A stretch of 64,000 bases of DNA, taken from assembly GCA_030620095.1 (NCBI GenBank), contig JAUTXW010000875.1, positions 38,363 to 102,362 of the forward strand. The letters run 5' to 3'. Of the stretch, positions 1 to 13,985 are shown piece after piece. A program made the position numbers and the translations under genes. How positions within the stretch are numbered: the first letter of the stretch is position 1; each line of letters opens with the position of its first letter. The DNA comes from Kuschelorhynchus macadamiae (taxonomy: Eukaryota > Arthropoda > Insecta > Coleoptera > Curculionidae). A model generated the notes under the pieces. It had not been told where the DNA came from. It saw nothing but the letters and a program-made list of their open reading frames with translations, and did no database searches.

Positions 1-3000
1 TTTTTATGACATTAATTTAGTACACAAACGAAGTTTTAGCAAAATTGATTTCTGGAAAGAAGTTTGAAAATTTTGCATGTAAATGTATGGAGTTTTTTAA
101 GTAAAATTTTGACGGAGAAATTTTTTTTGAAACATGGTATGATAATATGTGGTTTTACAGGTATTTAGAGCTAAGAAATTCATTAAACACATTAATATTG
201 ACCAGGGAATAATATTTCTCAAGATATTAAGAGCCATAGAAGTTCAACCATACATCCTAGGACAAAATAAATTTATTTTTGGTTTTTTGTGATATCAAAT
301 TAGTACATAAACGAAGTTTTAGCAAAATCGATTTCTCGAAAATAGTTTGAAAATTTTGCATGTGTATGGATTTTTTTAGGTAAAACTGTGACGGAGAAAT
401 TTTTTTTGGAACATGGTATGATAATATGTGGTTTTGTAAGTATTTTGAGCTGAGAAATTCATTAAACACATTAATATTTCTGAAGATATGACCTAAATTT
501 TACAATAAATCCATAAATATTTAAAAATTCGCGAATTTATAGAGAGCTATAGAAGTTCAACTATACATCCTAGGACAAAATAAATGTTTTTTTCGTTTTT
601 TATTACATCAAATTAGTACATAAACGAAGTTCTAGCACAATCGATCTCCCAAAAAAAGTTCGAAAATTTGGCATGTATTTTGTACTGATTTTTCTAGGTA
701 AAATTTTGACGAAAAAACTTTTTTGGAACATGGTGTAATAATATGTGGTTTCATAGGCATTTTGAGCTGAGAAATTCATTAAGTATATTGACGAGGGATT
801 AATATTTCTCAAGATATGACTACATTTTTATAAAAATTTGAAAATTCGCCAATTTATAGAGAGCTATAGGAGTTCAATCATACATCCTAGGACAAAATAA
901 GTGTTTTTTTTGTTTTTTGTTACATCAAATTAGTACATAAGCGAAGTTTTAGCTAAATCGATTTTCCAAACAAAGTTCGAGGATTTGGCATGTATTTTGT
1001 ACGGATTTTTCTAGGTAAAATCTCGATGAAAAAAATTTTTTGAACATATTATTATAATATGTGGTTTTATAGGTATTTTGAGCTGAGAAATAGATTAAAC
1101 ACATGACAAGGGATTAATATTTCTCAAGATATGACTAAATTTTTACAATAAAATAAATACATACAAATTTTAAAATTCGCGAATTTTCAGAGAGCCATAA
1201 AAGTTCAACCATACATCGTAGGGCAAAATAAAGTTTTTTCGTTTTTTGTGACATCAAATTAGTACATAAACGAAGCTTTAGTAAAATCGATTACCCAAAG
1301 TTCGAAAATTTAGTATGGATTTTTCTAGGTAAAAATTTGACGGAGAAAATTTTGTTGCAACATGGTAAGATAATATGTGGTTTTATAGGTATTTTGAGCT
1401 GAGAAATTCATTAAACAAATTAATATTGACAAGGGATTAATATTTCTCAAGATATGACTACATTTTTATAAAAATACATAAAAATTTGAAAATTCGCCAA
1501 GCCATAGAAGTTCAACCATATATCCTAGGACAAAATAAATGTTTTTTTCGTTTTTTATGACTTCAAATTAGTACATAAACGAGGTTTTAGCAAAATCGAT
1601 TTCCCAAAAAAGTTCGAAAATCTTGCATGTAAATGTATGGATTTTTTTAGGTAAAACTTGGACGCAGAAATTTTTTTTGCGACATCATATGATAATATGT
1701 GGTTTTATAGGTATTTTGAGCTGAGAAATTCACTAAACACATTAATATTGCCGAGAGATTAATATTTCTGAAGATATGACCTAATTTTTACAATAAATAC
1801 ATAAAAATTTGGAAATTCGCGAATTTATAGAGAGCTATAGAAGTTCAACAATACATCCTAGGACAAATTAAATGTTTTTTTCGTTTTTTATTACATCAAA
1901 TTAGTACATAAACGTAGTTTTAGCAAAATCGATTTCCCAAAAAAAGTTCGAAAATTTGGCATGTATTTGGTACTAATTTTTCTAGGTAAAATTATAACGA
2001 ATAGATTTTTTTGGAACATGGCATAATAGTATGTGGTTTTACAGGTATTTTGAGATGAGAAATTCATTACACATTAATATTGACGAGATATTAATATTTC
2101 TCAAGATATGACTACATTTTTATAAAAATACATAAAAATTTTAAAATTCGCGAATTTATAGAGAGCCATAGAAGTTCAACCATACATCCTAGGAAAAAAT
2201 AAATGTTTTTTCCGTTTTTTTTTTTACATCAACTTAGTACATAAACAAAGTTTAAGCAAAATCGATTTCCCAAAAAAGTTCGAAAATTTGGCATGTATTT
2301 TGTACTGATTTTTTAGGAATTTTGAGCTGAGAAATTCATTAAACACATTAATATTGACCATGGAGTAATATTTCTCAAGATATGACTAAATTTTTACAAT
2401 AAATTCATCAAAATCTGAAAATTTGCAAATTTTCAGAGAGCCATAGAAGTTCAACCATACATCCCCGGACAAAATAATGTTTTTTTCGTTTCTTGTGATA
2501 TCAATTTAGTACATAAACGAAGTTTTAGCAAAATCGATATCCCAAAAAAAGTTCGAAAATTGTGGATTTTTTGGGTAGAAATTTGACTGACAAATTTTTG
2601 TTGGAACACGGTATGATAATATGCTGTTTTATAGGTATTTTGAGCTTAGAAATTGAATAAACACTTTAATACTGACGAGGGATTATAATTTCTCAAGATA
2701 TGACCTAATTTTTACAAAAAAATACATACAAATTTAAATATTCGCGAATTTTCAGAGAGCCATAGAAGTTCAACCATATATCCTAGGACAAAATAAATGT
2801 TTTTTAAGTTTTTTATAACATCAAATTAGTACATAAACGAGGTTTTAGCAAAATGAATTTCCCAAAACAAGTTCGAAAATTTTGCATGTTAATGCGCGGA
2901 TTTTTTTAGGTAAAACTTGTACGGAGAATTTTTTTTTGGAACATGGTATGATAATATGTGGTTTTATAGGTATTTTGAGCTGAGAAATTCATTTAACACA

Positions 3001-6000
3001 TTAATATTGAGGAGGGATTAATATTTCTGAAGATATGACCTAATTTTTACAATAAATACATAAAAATTTGAAAATTCGCTAATTTATAGAGAATTATAGA
3101 AGTCCAACAATACATCCTAGGATAAAATAAATGTTTTTTTCGTTTTTTATTACATCAAATTAGTACATAAACGGAGTTTTAGCAAAATCGATTTCCCAAA
3201 AAAAGTTCGAAAATTTGGCATGTATTTTGTACTGATTTTTCTAGGTAAAATTTTGACGAAAAAACTTTTTTGGAACATGGTATAATAATATGTGGTTTTA
3301 TAGGTATCTTGAGCTGAGAAATTGATTAAACACATTATTAATAACAAGGGATTAATATTTCTCAAGATATGATTATATTTTTACAATAAATACATACAAA
3401 TTTTAAAATTCGCGAATTTTCAGAGAGACATAAAAGTTCAACCATACATCCTAGGGCAAAATAAAGTTTTTTTTGTTTTTTCTGACATCAAATTAGCACA
3501 TAAACGAAGCTTTAGCAAAATCGATTTCCCAAAGTTCGAAAATTTAGTATGGATTTTTCTAGGTAAAAATTTGACGGAGAAATTTTTGTTGGAACATGTT
3601 ATGATAATATATGGTTTTATAGGTATTTTGACCTGAGAAAATCATTAAACTGATTAATATTGACTTGGGATTAATATTTCTCAAGATATGACCAAAATTT
3701 TACAATAAATAAATACAAATTTGAAAATTCGCGATTGACCAAATTTTTACAATAAATACATACAAATTTGAAAATTCGCGAATTTTCAGAGAGCCGTAGA
3801 AGTTCAACCATACATCCTAGGACAAAATAAATGTTTTTTTGTTTTTTTGTGATATCAAATTAGTACATAAACGAAGTTTTAGCAAAATTGATTTCCCAGA
3901 AAAGTTCGAAAATTGTGGTTTTTAGGTAAAAATTTGACTGAGAAATTTTTGTTGGAACATGGTATGATGATATGTCGTTTTACAGGTATTTTGAGCTTAA
4001 AAATTGAATAAACACTTTAATACTGACGAGAGATTAATATATCTCAAGATATGACCTAATTTTTACAAAAAATACATACAAATTTAAATATTCGCGAACT
4101 TTCAGAGAGCCATAGAAGTTCAACCATATATCCTAGAACAAAATAAATCTTTTTCTCGTTTTTTATGACTTCAAATTAGGACATAAACGAGGTTTTAGCA
4201 AAATCGATTTCCCAAAAAAAGTTCGAAAATGTTGCATGTAAATGTATGGATGTTTTTAGGTAAAACTGTGACGGAGAAATTTCTTTTGGAACATAGTATG
4301 ATAATATGTGGTTTTATAAGTATTTTGAGCTGAGAAATTCATTAAACACATTAAAATTTCTAAAGATATGACCTAATTTTTACAATAAATACATAAAAAT
4401 TTAAAAATTCGCGAACTTATAGAGAGCTATAGAAGTTCAACCATACATCCTAGGACAAAATAAAGGTTTTTACGTTTTTTTATGTTATTATTTTAGTTCA
4501 CAAACGAAGTTTTAGCAAAATTATTTCTGGAAAGAAGTTAGAAAATTTTGCATGTAAATGTATGGAGTTTTTTAAGTGAAATTTTGACGGAGAAATTTTT
4601 TTTGAACCATGGTATGATAATATGTGGTTTTACAGGTATTTAGAGCTAAGAAATTCATTAAATACATTAATATTGACCAGGGATTAATATTTCTCAAGAT
4701 ATGACCAAATTTTTACAATGAATACATCAAAATTTGAAAATTCGCTGATTTTCAAAGAGCCATAGAAGTTCAACCATACATCCTAGTACAAAATAAATGT
4801 ATTTTTGGTTTTTTGTGATATCAAATTAGTACATAAACGAAGTTTTAGCAAAATCGATTTCTCGAAAATAGTTTGAAAATTTTGCATGGATGGCAGTATG
4901 GATTTTTTAGGTAAAATATCAGGTCAACAAATTTTTACAATAAATACATAAAAATCTGGAAATTCGTGAATTTATAGACAGCTATAGAAGTTCAACCATA
5001 CATCCTAGGACAAATTAAATGTTTTTTTCGTTTTTTATTACATCAAATTAGTACATAAACGTAGTTTTAGCAAAACCGATTTCCCAAAAAAAGTTCGAAA
5101 ATTTGGCATGTATTTTGTACTAATTTTTCTAGGTAAAATTTTGACGAATAAACTTTTTTGGAACATGGCATAATAATATGTGGTTTTATAGGTATTTTGA
5201 GATGAGAAGTTCATTACACATTAATATTGACGAGGGATTAATATTTCTCAAGATATGACTACATTTTTATAAAAATACATACAAATTTTAAAATTCGCGA
5301 ATTTATAGAGAGCTAAAATACATCCTAGGACAAAATAAATGTTTTTTTCGTTTTTTATTACATCAAATTAGTACATAAACAAAGTTTAAGCAAAATCGAT
5401 TTCCCAATAAAGTTCGAAAATTTGGCATGTATTTTGTACTGATTTTTCTAGGTAAAATTTTGACGAAAAAACTTTTTTGGAACATGTTATAATAATATGT
5501 GGTTTTTTAGGAAGTTTGAGCTGAGAAATTCATTAAACACATTAATATTGACGAGGTATTAATTTTTCTCAAGATATGACTACATTTTTATAAAAATTTG
5601 AAAATTAGCCAATTTATAGAGAGCTATAGGAGTTCAATAATACATCCTAGGAAACAATAAGTGATTTTTTTTTCGTTTTTTCTGACATCAAATTAGTACA
5701 TAAACGAAGCTTTAGATTTCCCAAAGTTCGAAAATTTAGTATGGATTTTTATAGGTTTAATTTGACGGAGAAATATTTGTTGGAACATGGTATGATAATA
5801 TATAGTATTATAGGTAATGTTGCTTTAGCAAAATCGATTTCCCAAAGTTCGAAAATTTAGTATGGATTTTTCTAGGTAAAAATTTGACGGAGAAATTTTT
5901 GTTGGAACTTTGTTATAATAATATATGGTTTTATAGGTATTTTGACCTGAGAAATTCATTAAACTCAATAATATTGACGTGGGATTAATATTTCTCAAGA

Positions 6001-7197
6001 TATGACCAAATTTTTACAATAAATACATACAAATTTGAAAATTCGCGAATTTTCAGAGAGCCGTAGAAGTTCAACCATACATCCTAGGCCAAAATAAATG
6101 TTTTTTTTTGTTTTTTTGTGATATCAAATTAGTACATAAACGAAGTTTTAGCAATATCGATTTCCCAAAAAAGTTCGAAAATTGTGGTTTTTAGGTAAAA
6201 ATTTGACTGAGAAATTTTTGTTGGAACATGGTATGATAATATGTCGTTTTACAGGTATTTTGAGCTTAAAAATTGAATAAACACTTTGGTACTGACGAGA
6301 GATTAATATATCTCAAGATATGACCTAATTTTTACAAAAAATATATTCAAATTTAAATATTCGCGGATTTTCAGAGAGCCATAGAAGTTCAACCATATAT
6401 CCTAGAACAAAATAAATGTTTTTTCGTTTTTTATGACTTCAAATTAGGACATAAACGAGGTTTTAGCAAAATTGATTTCCCAAAAAAAGTTCGAAAATGT
6501 TGCATGTAAATGTATGGATTTTTTTAGGTAAAACTGTGACGGAGAAATTTTTTTGGAACATGGTTTGATAATATGTGGTTTTATAAGTATTTTGAGCTGA
6601 GAAATTCATTAAACACTTTAATATTGCCGAGGGATTAATATTTCTGAAGATATGACCTAATTTTTACAATAAATACATAAAAATTTAAAAATGCGCGAAT
6701 TTATAGAGAGCTATATAAGTTCAACCATACATCCCAGGACAAAATAAATGTTTTTTTTTGTTTTTTATTACAACAAATTAGTACATAAACGAAGTTTTAG
6801 CACAATCGATCTCCCAAAAAAAGTTCGAAAATTTTTTTGGAACATGGTTTGATAATATGTGGTTTTATAAGTATTTTGAGCTGAGAAATTCATTAAACAC
6901 ATTAATATTACCGAGGGACTAATATTTCTGAAGATATGACCTAATTTTTACAATAAATACATAAAAATTTAAAAATTCGCGAATTTATAGAGAGCTATAT
7001 AAGTTCAACCATACATCCTAGGACAAAATAAATGTTTTTTTCGTTTTCAATTACATCAAATTAGTACATAAACGAAGTTTTAGCACAATCGATCTCCCAA
7101 AAAAAGTTCGAAAATTTGGCATGTATTTTGTACTGATTTTTCTAGGTAAAATTTTGACGAAAAAACTTTTTTGGAACATGGTGTAATAATATGTGGT
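1..7197 (+). repeat. Satellite array, forward arm (about 320-bp monomers)
   Basis: Diverged head-to-tail copies of an AT-rich monomer. A landmark reading TAGTACATAAACGA recurs at about 301, 614, 931, 1260, 1570, 1902, 2235, 2507, 2828, 3160 and 3493, so spacing is mostly 310-333 bp with some shorter, deleted monomers. Other constant parts are CATCCTAGGACAAAATAAA, ATTCGCGAATTT and TCAAGATATGAC. Longer blocks recur inside the arm: the stretch from 3509 returns from 5822, and the stretch from 3850 returns from 6119, an offset of about 2.27-2.31 kb. Short open frames here are by-products of the monomer and recur with it. No gene is seen. Confidence 0.93.
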
Positions 7198-10100
7198 TAC
7201 ATGTGTTTCCCATACCTTACATTTACATGCAACATTTTCGAACTTTTTTTGAGAAATCGATTTTGCTAAAACCTCGTTTATGTCCTAATTTGAAGTCATA
7301 AAAAACGAAAAAAACATTTATTTTGTTCTAGGATATATGGTTGAACTTCTATGGCTCTCTGAAAATTCCCGAATATTTAAATTTGGATGTATTTTTTATA
7401 AAAATTAGGTCATATCTTGAGATATATTAATCTCTCGTCTGTATTAAAGTGTTTATTCAATTTTTAAGGTCAAAATACCTGTAAAACGACAAATTATCAT
7501 ACCATGTTCCAACAAAAATTTCTCAGTCAAATTTTTACCTAAAAACCACAATTTTCGAACTTTTTTGGGAAATCGATCTTGCTAAAACTTCGTTTATGTA
7601 CTAATTTGATATCACAAAAAAACAAAAAACATTTATTTTGTCCTAGGATGTATGGTTGAACTTCTACGGCTCTCTGAAAATTCGCGAATTTTCAAAGTTG
7701 TATGTATTTATTGTAAAAATTTGGTCATATCTTGAGAAATATTAATGCCACGTCAATATTAATGAGTTTAATGAATTTCTCAGGTTAAAATACCTATAAA
7801 ACCATATATTATTATCACATGTTCCAACAAAAATTTCTCCGTCAAATTTTTACCTAGAAAAATCCATATTAAATTTTCGAACTTTGGAAAATCGATTTTG
7901 CTAAAGCTTCGTTTATGTGCTAATTTGATGTCAGAAAAAACGAAAAAACTTTATTTTGCCCTAGGATGTATGGTTGAACTTTTATGGCTCTCTGAAAATT
8001 CGCGAATTTTAAAATTTGTATGTATTTATTTTAAAAATGTAATCATATATTGAGAAATATTAATCCCTTGTCATTAATAATGTGTTTAATGAATTTCTCA
8101 GCTCAAAATACCAATAAAACCATATATTATTATACCATGTTCCAAAAAAGTTTTTTCGTCAAAATTTTACCTAGAAAAATCAGTACAAAATACGTGCCAA
8201 ATTTTCGAACTTTTTTTGGGAAATCGATTTTGCTAAAACTTCGTTTCTGTACTAACTTGATGTAATGAAAAACAAAAAAAAACATTTATTTTATCCTAGG
8301 ATGTATGGTTGGACTTCTATAGTTCTCTATAAATTAGCGAATTTTCAAATTTTTACGTATTTATTGTAAAAATTAGGTCATATCTTCAGAAATATTAATC
8401 CCTCGTTAATATTAATGTGTTTAATGAATTTCTCAGCTCAAAATACCTATAAAACCACATATGTGGTTATAATATTATCATACCATGTTCCAAAAAAAAA
8501 TTCTCCGTACCAGTTTTAACTAAAAAAATCCATACATTTACATGCAAAATTTTTTTGGGAAATCGATTTTGCTAAAACCTCGTTTATGTACTAATTTGAT
8601 GTCATAAAAAACTAAAAAAAAGCTCTCTATAAATTCGCGAATTTTCAAATTTTTATGTATTTATTGTAAAAATTAGGTCATATCTTCAGAAATATTAATC
8701 CCTCGTCAATATTATTGTGTTTAATGAATTTCTCAGTTCAAAATACCTATAAAACCACATATTATCATACCATGTTCCAAAAAAAAATTCTCCGTACAAG
8801 TTTTACCTAAAAAAATCACATGCAAAATTTTCGAACTTGTTTTGGGAAATCGATTTTGCTAAAACCTCGTTTATGTACTAATTTGATGTTATAAAAAACT
8901 TAAAAAACATTTATTTTGTCCTAGGATATATGGTTGAACTTCTATGGCTCTCTGAAAATTCGCGAATATTTAAATTTGTATGTATTTTTTGTAAAAATTA
9001 GATCATATCTTGAGAAATTATAATCCCCCGTCAGTATTACTGTGTTTATTCAATATTTAAGCTCAAAATACCTATAAAATAGCATATTATCATACCGTGT
9101 TCCAACAAAAATTTCTCAGTCAAATTTCTACCTAAAAAATCTACAATTTTCGAACTTTTTTTGGGAAATCGATTTTGCTAAAACTTCGTTTATGAACTAA
9201 ATTGATATCACAAGAAACGAAAAAAACATTTATTTTGTCCGAGGATGTATGGTTGAACTTCTATGGCTCTCTGAAAATTTGCGAATTTTCAGATTTTAAT
9301 GAATTTATTGTAAAAATTTGGTCATATCTTGAGAAATATTACTCTATGGTCAATATTAATGTGTTTAATGAATTTCTCAGGTCAAAATACCTGTAAAACC
9401 TCTTATTATCATACCATGTTCAAAAAAAAATTTCTTACACCATATTTTACCTAAAAAAATTCATACATTTACATGCAAAATTTTCAAACTTTTTTTCGAG
9501 AAATCGATTTTGCTAAAACTTCGTTTATTTACTAATTTGATATCACAAAAAACCAAAAATACATTTATTTTGTACTAGGATGTATGGTTGAACTTCTATG
9601 GCTCTTTGAAAATCCGCGAATTTTCAAATTTTGATGTATTTATTGTAAAAATTTAGTCATATCTTGAGAAATATTAATCACTGGTCAATATTAATGTGTT
9701 TAATGAATTTCTTAGCTCTAAACACCTGTAAAACCACATATTATCATACCATGTTTCAAAAAAAATTTCTCCGTCAAAATTTTACTTAAAAAACTCTATA
9801 CATTTCATGCAAAATTTTCAAACTTCTTTCCGGAAATCAATTTTGCTAAAACTTCGTTTGTGTACTAAATTAATATCATAAAAAAACGAAAAAACATTTA
9901 TTTTGTCCTAGGATGTATGGTTGAACTTCTATGGCTCTCTGAAAATTCCCGAATTTTAAAATTTGTTTGAATTTATTGTAAAAATTTAGTCATATCTTGA
10001 GGAATATTAATTCCTTGTCAATATTAATATGTTTAGTCAATATCTCAGGTCAACATACCTATAAAACCATATATTATCATAACATGTTCCAACAAATATT

Positions 10101-13100
10101 TCTCCGTCAAATTAAACCTAGAAAAATCCATACTAAATTTTCGAACTCTGGGAAATCTAATGCTTCGTTTATGTACTAATTTGATGTTAGAAAAAACGAA
10201 ACACTTATTTTTTCCTAGGATGTATGATTGAACTCCTATAGCTCTCTATAAATTGGCTAATTTTCAAATTTTTATGCATTTTTATAAAAATGTGGTCATA
10301 TCTTGAGAAATATTAATCCTTCGTCAATATTAACGTGTTTAATGAATTTCTCAGCTCAAGATATCTATAAAACCACATATTATCTTACCATGTTGCAACA
10401 AAAATTTTTCCGTCAAATTTTTACCTAAAAAATTTACACATGCAAAATTTTCGAACTTTTTTTGGGCAATGTTCCAAAAAAAGTTTTTTCGTCAAAATTT
10501 TACCTAGAAAAATCAGTACAAAATACATGCCAAATTTTCGAACTTTTTTGGGAAATCGATTTTGCTTAAACTTTGTTTATGTAATAAAATCGAAAAAAAC
10601 ATTTATTTTGTCCTAGGATGTATAGTTGAACTTCTATAGCTCTCTAGAAATTCGGGAATTTTAAAATTTTTATGTATTTATTGTAAAAATTAGGTCATAT
10701 CTTCAGAAAAATTAATTCCTCGTCAATATTAATGTGTTTAATGAATTTCTCAGCTTAAAATACCTATAAAACCACATATTATTATGCCATGTTCCAAAAA
10801 AGTTTATTCGTCAAAATTTTACCTAGAAAAATCAGTACAAAATATATACCAAATTTTCGAACTTTTTTTTGGGAAATCGATTGTGCTAAAACTTCGTTTA
10901 TGTACTAATTTGATGTAATAAAAAACGAAAAAAACATTTATTTAGTCCTAGGATGTATGGTTAAACTTCTTTAGCTCTCTATAAATTAGCGAATTTTCAA
11001 ATTTTTATGTATTTATTGTAAAAATTAGGTCATACCTTCAGAAAAATTAATCCCTCGTCAATATTAATGTGTTTAATGAATTTCTCAGCTCAAAATACCT
11101 ATAAAACCACATATTATCATACCATGTTCCAAAAACAAATTCTCCGTACAAGTTTTACCTAAAAAAATCCATACATTTACATGCAAAATTTTCAAACTTG
11201 TTTTGGGTAATCGATATTGCTAAAACCTCGTGTATGTACTAATTTGATGTTATAAAAAACTTAAAAAAACTTTTATTTTGTCCTAGGATATATGGTTGAA
11301 CTTCTATCGCTCTCTGAAAATTCGCGAATATTTAAATTTGTATGTATTTTTTGTAAAAATTAGGTCATATCTAGAGAAATTATAATCCCTCGTCAGTATT
11401 AAAGTGTTTATTCAATTTTTAAGCTCAAAATACCTATAAAACAGCATATTATCATACCGTGTTCCAACAAAAATTTGTCAGTCAAATTTCTACCCAAAAA
11501 ATTTTGGGAAATCGATTTTGCTAAAACTTCGTTTATGTACTAAACTACTTGATATCCCAAGAGACGAAAAAAACATTTATTTTGTCCGAGGATGTATGGT
11601 TGAACTTCTATGGCTCTCTGAAAATTTGCGAATTTTCAGATTTTGATGAATTTATTGTAAAAATTTAGTCATATCTTGAGAAATATTACTCCATGGTCAA
11701 TATTAATGTGTTTAATGTCAAAATTTTACTTAAAAAACTCTATACATTTACATGCAAAATTTTCAAACTCCTTTCCGGAAATCAATTTTGCTAAAACTTC
11801 GTTTGTGTACTAAATTAATATCATAAAAAAAACGAAAAAACATTTATTTTGTCCTAGGATGTATGGTTGAACTTCTATGGCTCTCTGAAAATTCCCGAAT
11901 TTTAAAATTTGTTTGAATTTATTGTAAAAATTTAGTCATATCTTGAGGAATATTAATTCCTTGTCAATATTAATATGTTTAGTCAATATCTCAGGTCAAC
12001 ATTCCTATAAAACCATATATTATCATAACATGTTCCAACAAATATTTCTCCGTCAAATTAAACCTAGAAAAATCCATACTAAATTTTCGAACTCTGGGAA
12101 ATCTAAAGCTTCGTTTATGTACTAATTTGATGTTAGAAAAAACGAAACACTTATTTTTTCCTAGATTGTATGATTGAACTCCTATAGCTCTCTATAAATT
12201 GGCTAATTTTCAAATTTTTATGCCTTTTTTTAAAAATGTAGTCATATCTTGAGAAATATTAATCCCTCGTCAATATTAACGTGTTTAATGAATTTCTCAG
12301 CTCAAATTATCTATAAAACCACATATTATCTTACCATGTTGCAACAAAAATTTTTCCGTCAAATTTTTACCTAAAAAATTTACACATGCAAAATTTTCGA
12401 ACTTTTTTTGGGCAATGTTCCAAAAAAGTTTTTTCGTCAAAATTTTACCTAGAAAAATCAGTACAAAATACATGCCAAATTTTCGAACTTTTTTGGGAAA
12501 TCGATTTTGCTTAAACTTTGTTTATGTAATAATTTGATGTAATAAAAACGAAAAAAACATTTATTTTGTCCTAGGATGTATAGTTGAACTTCTATAGCTC
12601 TCTATAAATTCGCGAATTTTAAAATTTTTATGTATTTATTGTAAAAATTAGGTCATATCTTCAGAAAAATTAATTCCTCGTCAAAATTAATGTGTTTAAT
12701 GAATTTCTCAGCTTAAAATACCTATAAAACCACATATTATTATGCCATGTTCCAAAAAAGTTTATTCGTCAAAATTTTACCTAGAAAAATCAGTACAAAA
12801 TATATACCAAATTTTCGAACTTTTTTTTGGGAAATCGATTGTGCTAAAACTTCGTTTATGTACTAATTTGATGTAATAAAAAACGAAAAAAACATTTATT
12901 TAGTCCTAGGATGTATGGTTGAACTTCTTTAGCTCTCTATAAATTAGCGAATTTTCAAATTTTTATGTATTTATTGTAAAAATTAGGTCATACCTTCAGA
13001 AAAATTAATCCCTCGTCAATATTAATGTGTTTAATGAATTTCTCCGCTAAAAATACCTATAAAACCACATATTATCATACCATGTTCCAAAAAAAAATTC

Positions 13101-13880
13101 TCCGTACAAGTTTTACCTAAAAAAATCCATACATTTACATGCAAAATTTTCAAACTTGTTTTGGGTAATCGATATTGCTAAAACCTCGTGTATGTACTAA
13201 TTTGATGTTATAAAAAACTTAAAAAAACATTTATTTTGTCCTAGGATATATGGTTGAACTTCTATCGCTCTCTGAAAATTCGCGAATATTTAAATTTGTA
13301 TGTATTTTTTGTAAAAATTAGGTCATATCTAGAGAAATTATAATCCCTCGTCAGTATTAAAGTGTTTATTCAATTTTTAAGCTCAAAATACCTATAAAAC
13401 AGCATATTATCATACCGTGTTCCAACAAAAATTTTTCAGTCAAATTTCTACCCAAAAAATTTTGGGAAATCGATTTTGCTAAAACTTCGTTTATGTACTA
13501 AACTACTTGATATCCCAAGAGACGAAAAAAACATTTATTTTGTCCGAGGATGTATGGTTGAACTTCTATGGCTCTCTGAAAATTTGCGAATTTTCAGATT
13601 TTGATGAATTTATTGTAAAAATTTAGTCATATCTTGAGAAATATTACTCCATGGTCAATATTAATGTGTTTAATGAATTTCTCAGCTCAAAATACCTGTA
13701 AAACCACTTATTATCATACCATGTTCCAAAAAAAATTTCTTACACCATATTTTACCTAAAAAAATCCATACATTTAATGCAAAATTTTCAAACTATTTTC
13801 GAGAAATCGATTTTGCTAAAACTTCGTTTATGTGCTAATTTGATATCACAAAAAACCAAAAATACATTTATTTTGTCCTA
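7198..13880 (-). repeat. Satellite array, reverse arm
   Basis: The same monomer family continues in reverse complement from about 7,198, where a forward monomer breaks off after ATATGTGGTTA and an inverted one begins. Landmarks are inverted (TTCGTTTATGTACTAA, GTCCTAGGATGTATGG). The two arms (about 7.2 and 6.7 kb) form a large imperfect inverted repeat with little or no spacer. The arm ends at about 13,880 in mid-monomer, at the start of the transposon mosaic. Confidence 0.9.
9774..13676 (-). repeat. Higher-order satellite block, tandemly duplicated (9774-11717 and 11718-13676)
   Basis: Two consecutive blocks of 1,944 and about 1,959 bp, each about six monomers, are almost identical, whereas neighbouring monomers inside a block differ widely. 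For example, the segment beginning TCAAAATTTTACTTAAAAAA at 9774 recurs at 11718, and the short frames at 9997 and 11943 encode nearly the same residues. This is the signature of a recent unequal exchange producing a higher-order repeat. Confidence 0.85.
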
Positions 13881-13985
13881 TTCAATTTGATGCGACTGGC
13901 GGTATTATCAACATTTATTTCCCCTTTACCTGTGTGTGACTGTCGTCCATTAACTGTCCTTGTCCAATAACTGTGCGGGTTACCC
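13881..13985 (-). pseudogene. Junction remnant: 31-bp filler plus DDE_1 transposase N-terminal scrap
   Basis: Positions 13,881-13,911 duplicate 14,229-14,259 of the adjacent 'DATGG' fragment (31 bp). From 13,912 the sequence matches the N-terminal part of the pogo/jerky-like DDE_1 frame seen better at 18,300-18,365. On the minus strand it encodes a RVTRTVIGQGQ-like stretch. It is a fragment only, and the break with the satellite lies immediately to its left. Confidence 0.6.

Noticed and set aside
257..12125. Short ORFs of 60-71 codons in the satellite with similar peptides (MRNIN..., MFQKSFFVKILPRK)
   Set aside because: They recur with the monomer in both arms, vary freely in length and have no domain. 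They are open-frame by-products of the repeat.
1..13880. CENP-B-box-like motif in the satellite
   Set aside because: TTCGAAAA and ATTCGCGAATTT are recurrent, but no 17-bp match to the NTTCGNNNNANNCGGGN pattern was found by eye.
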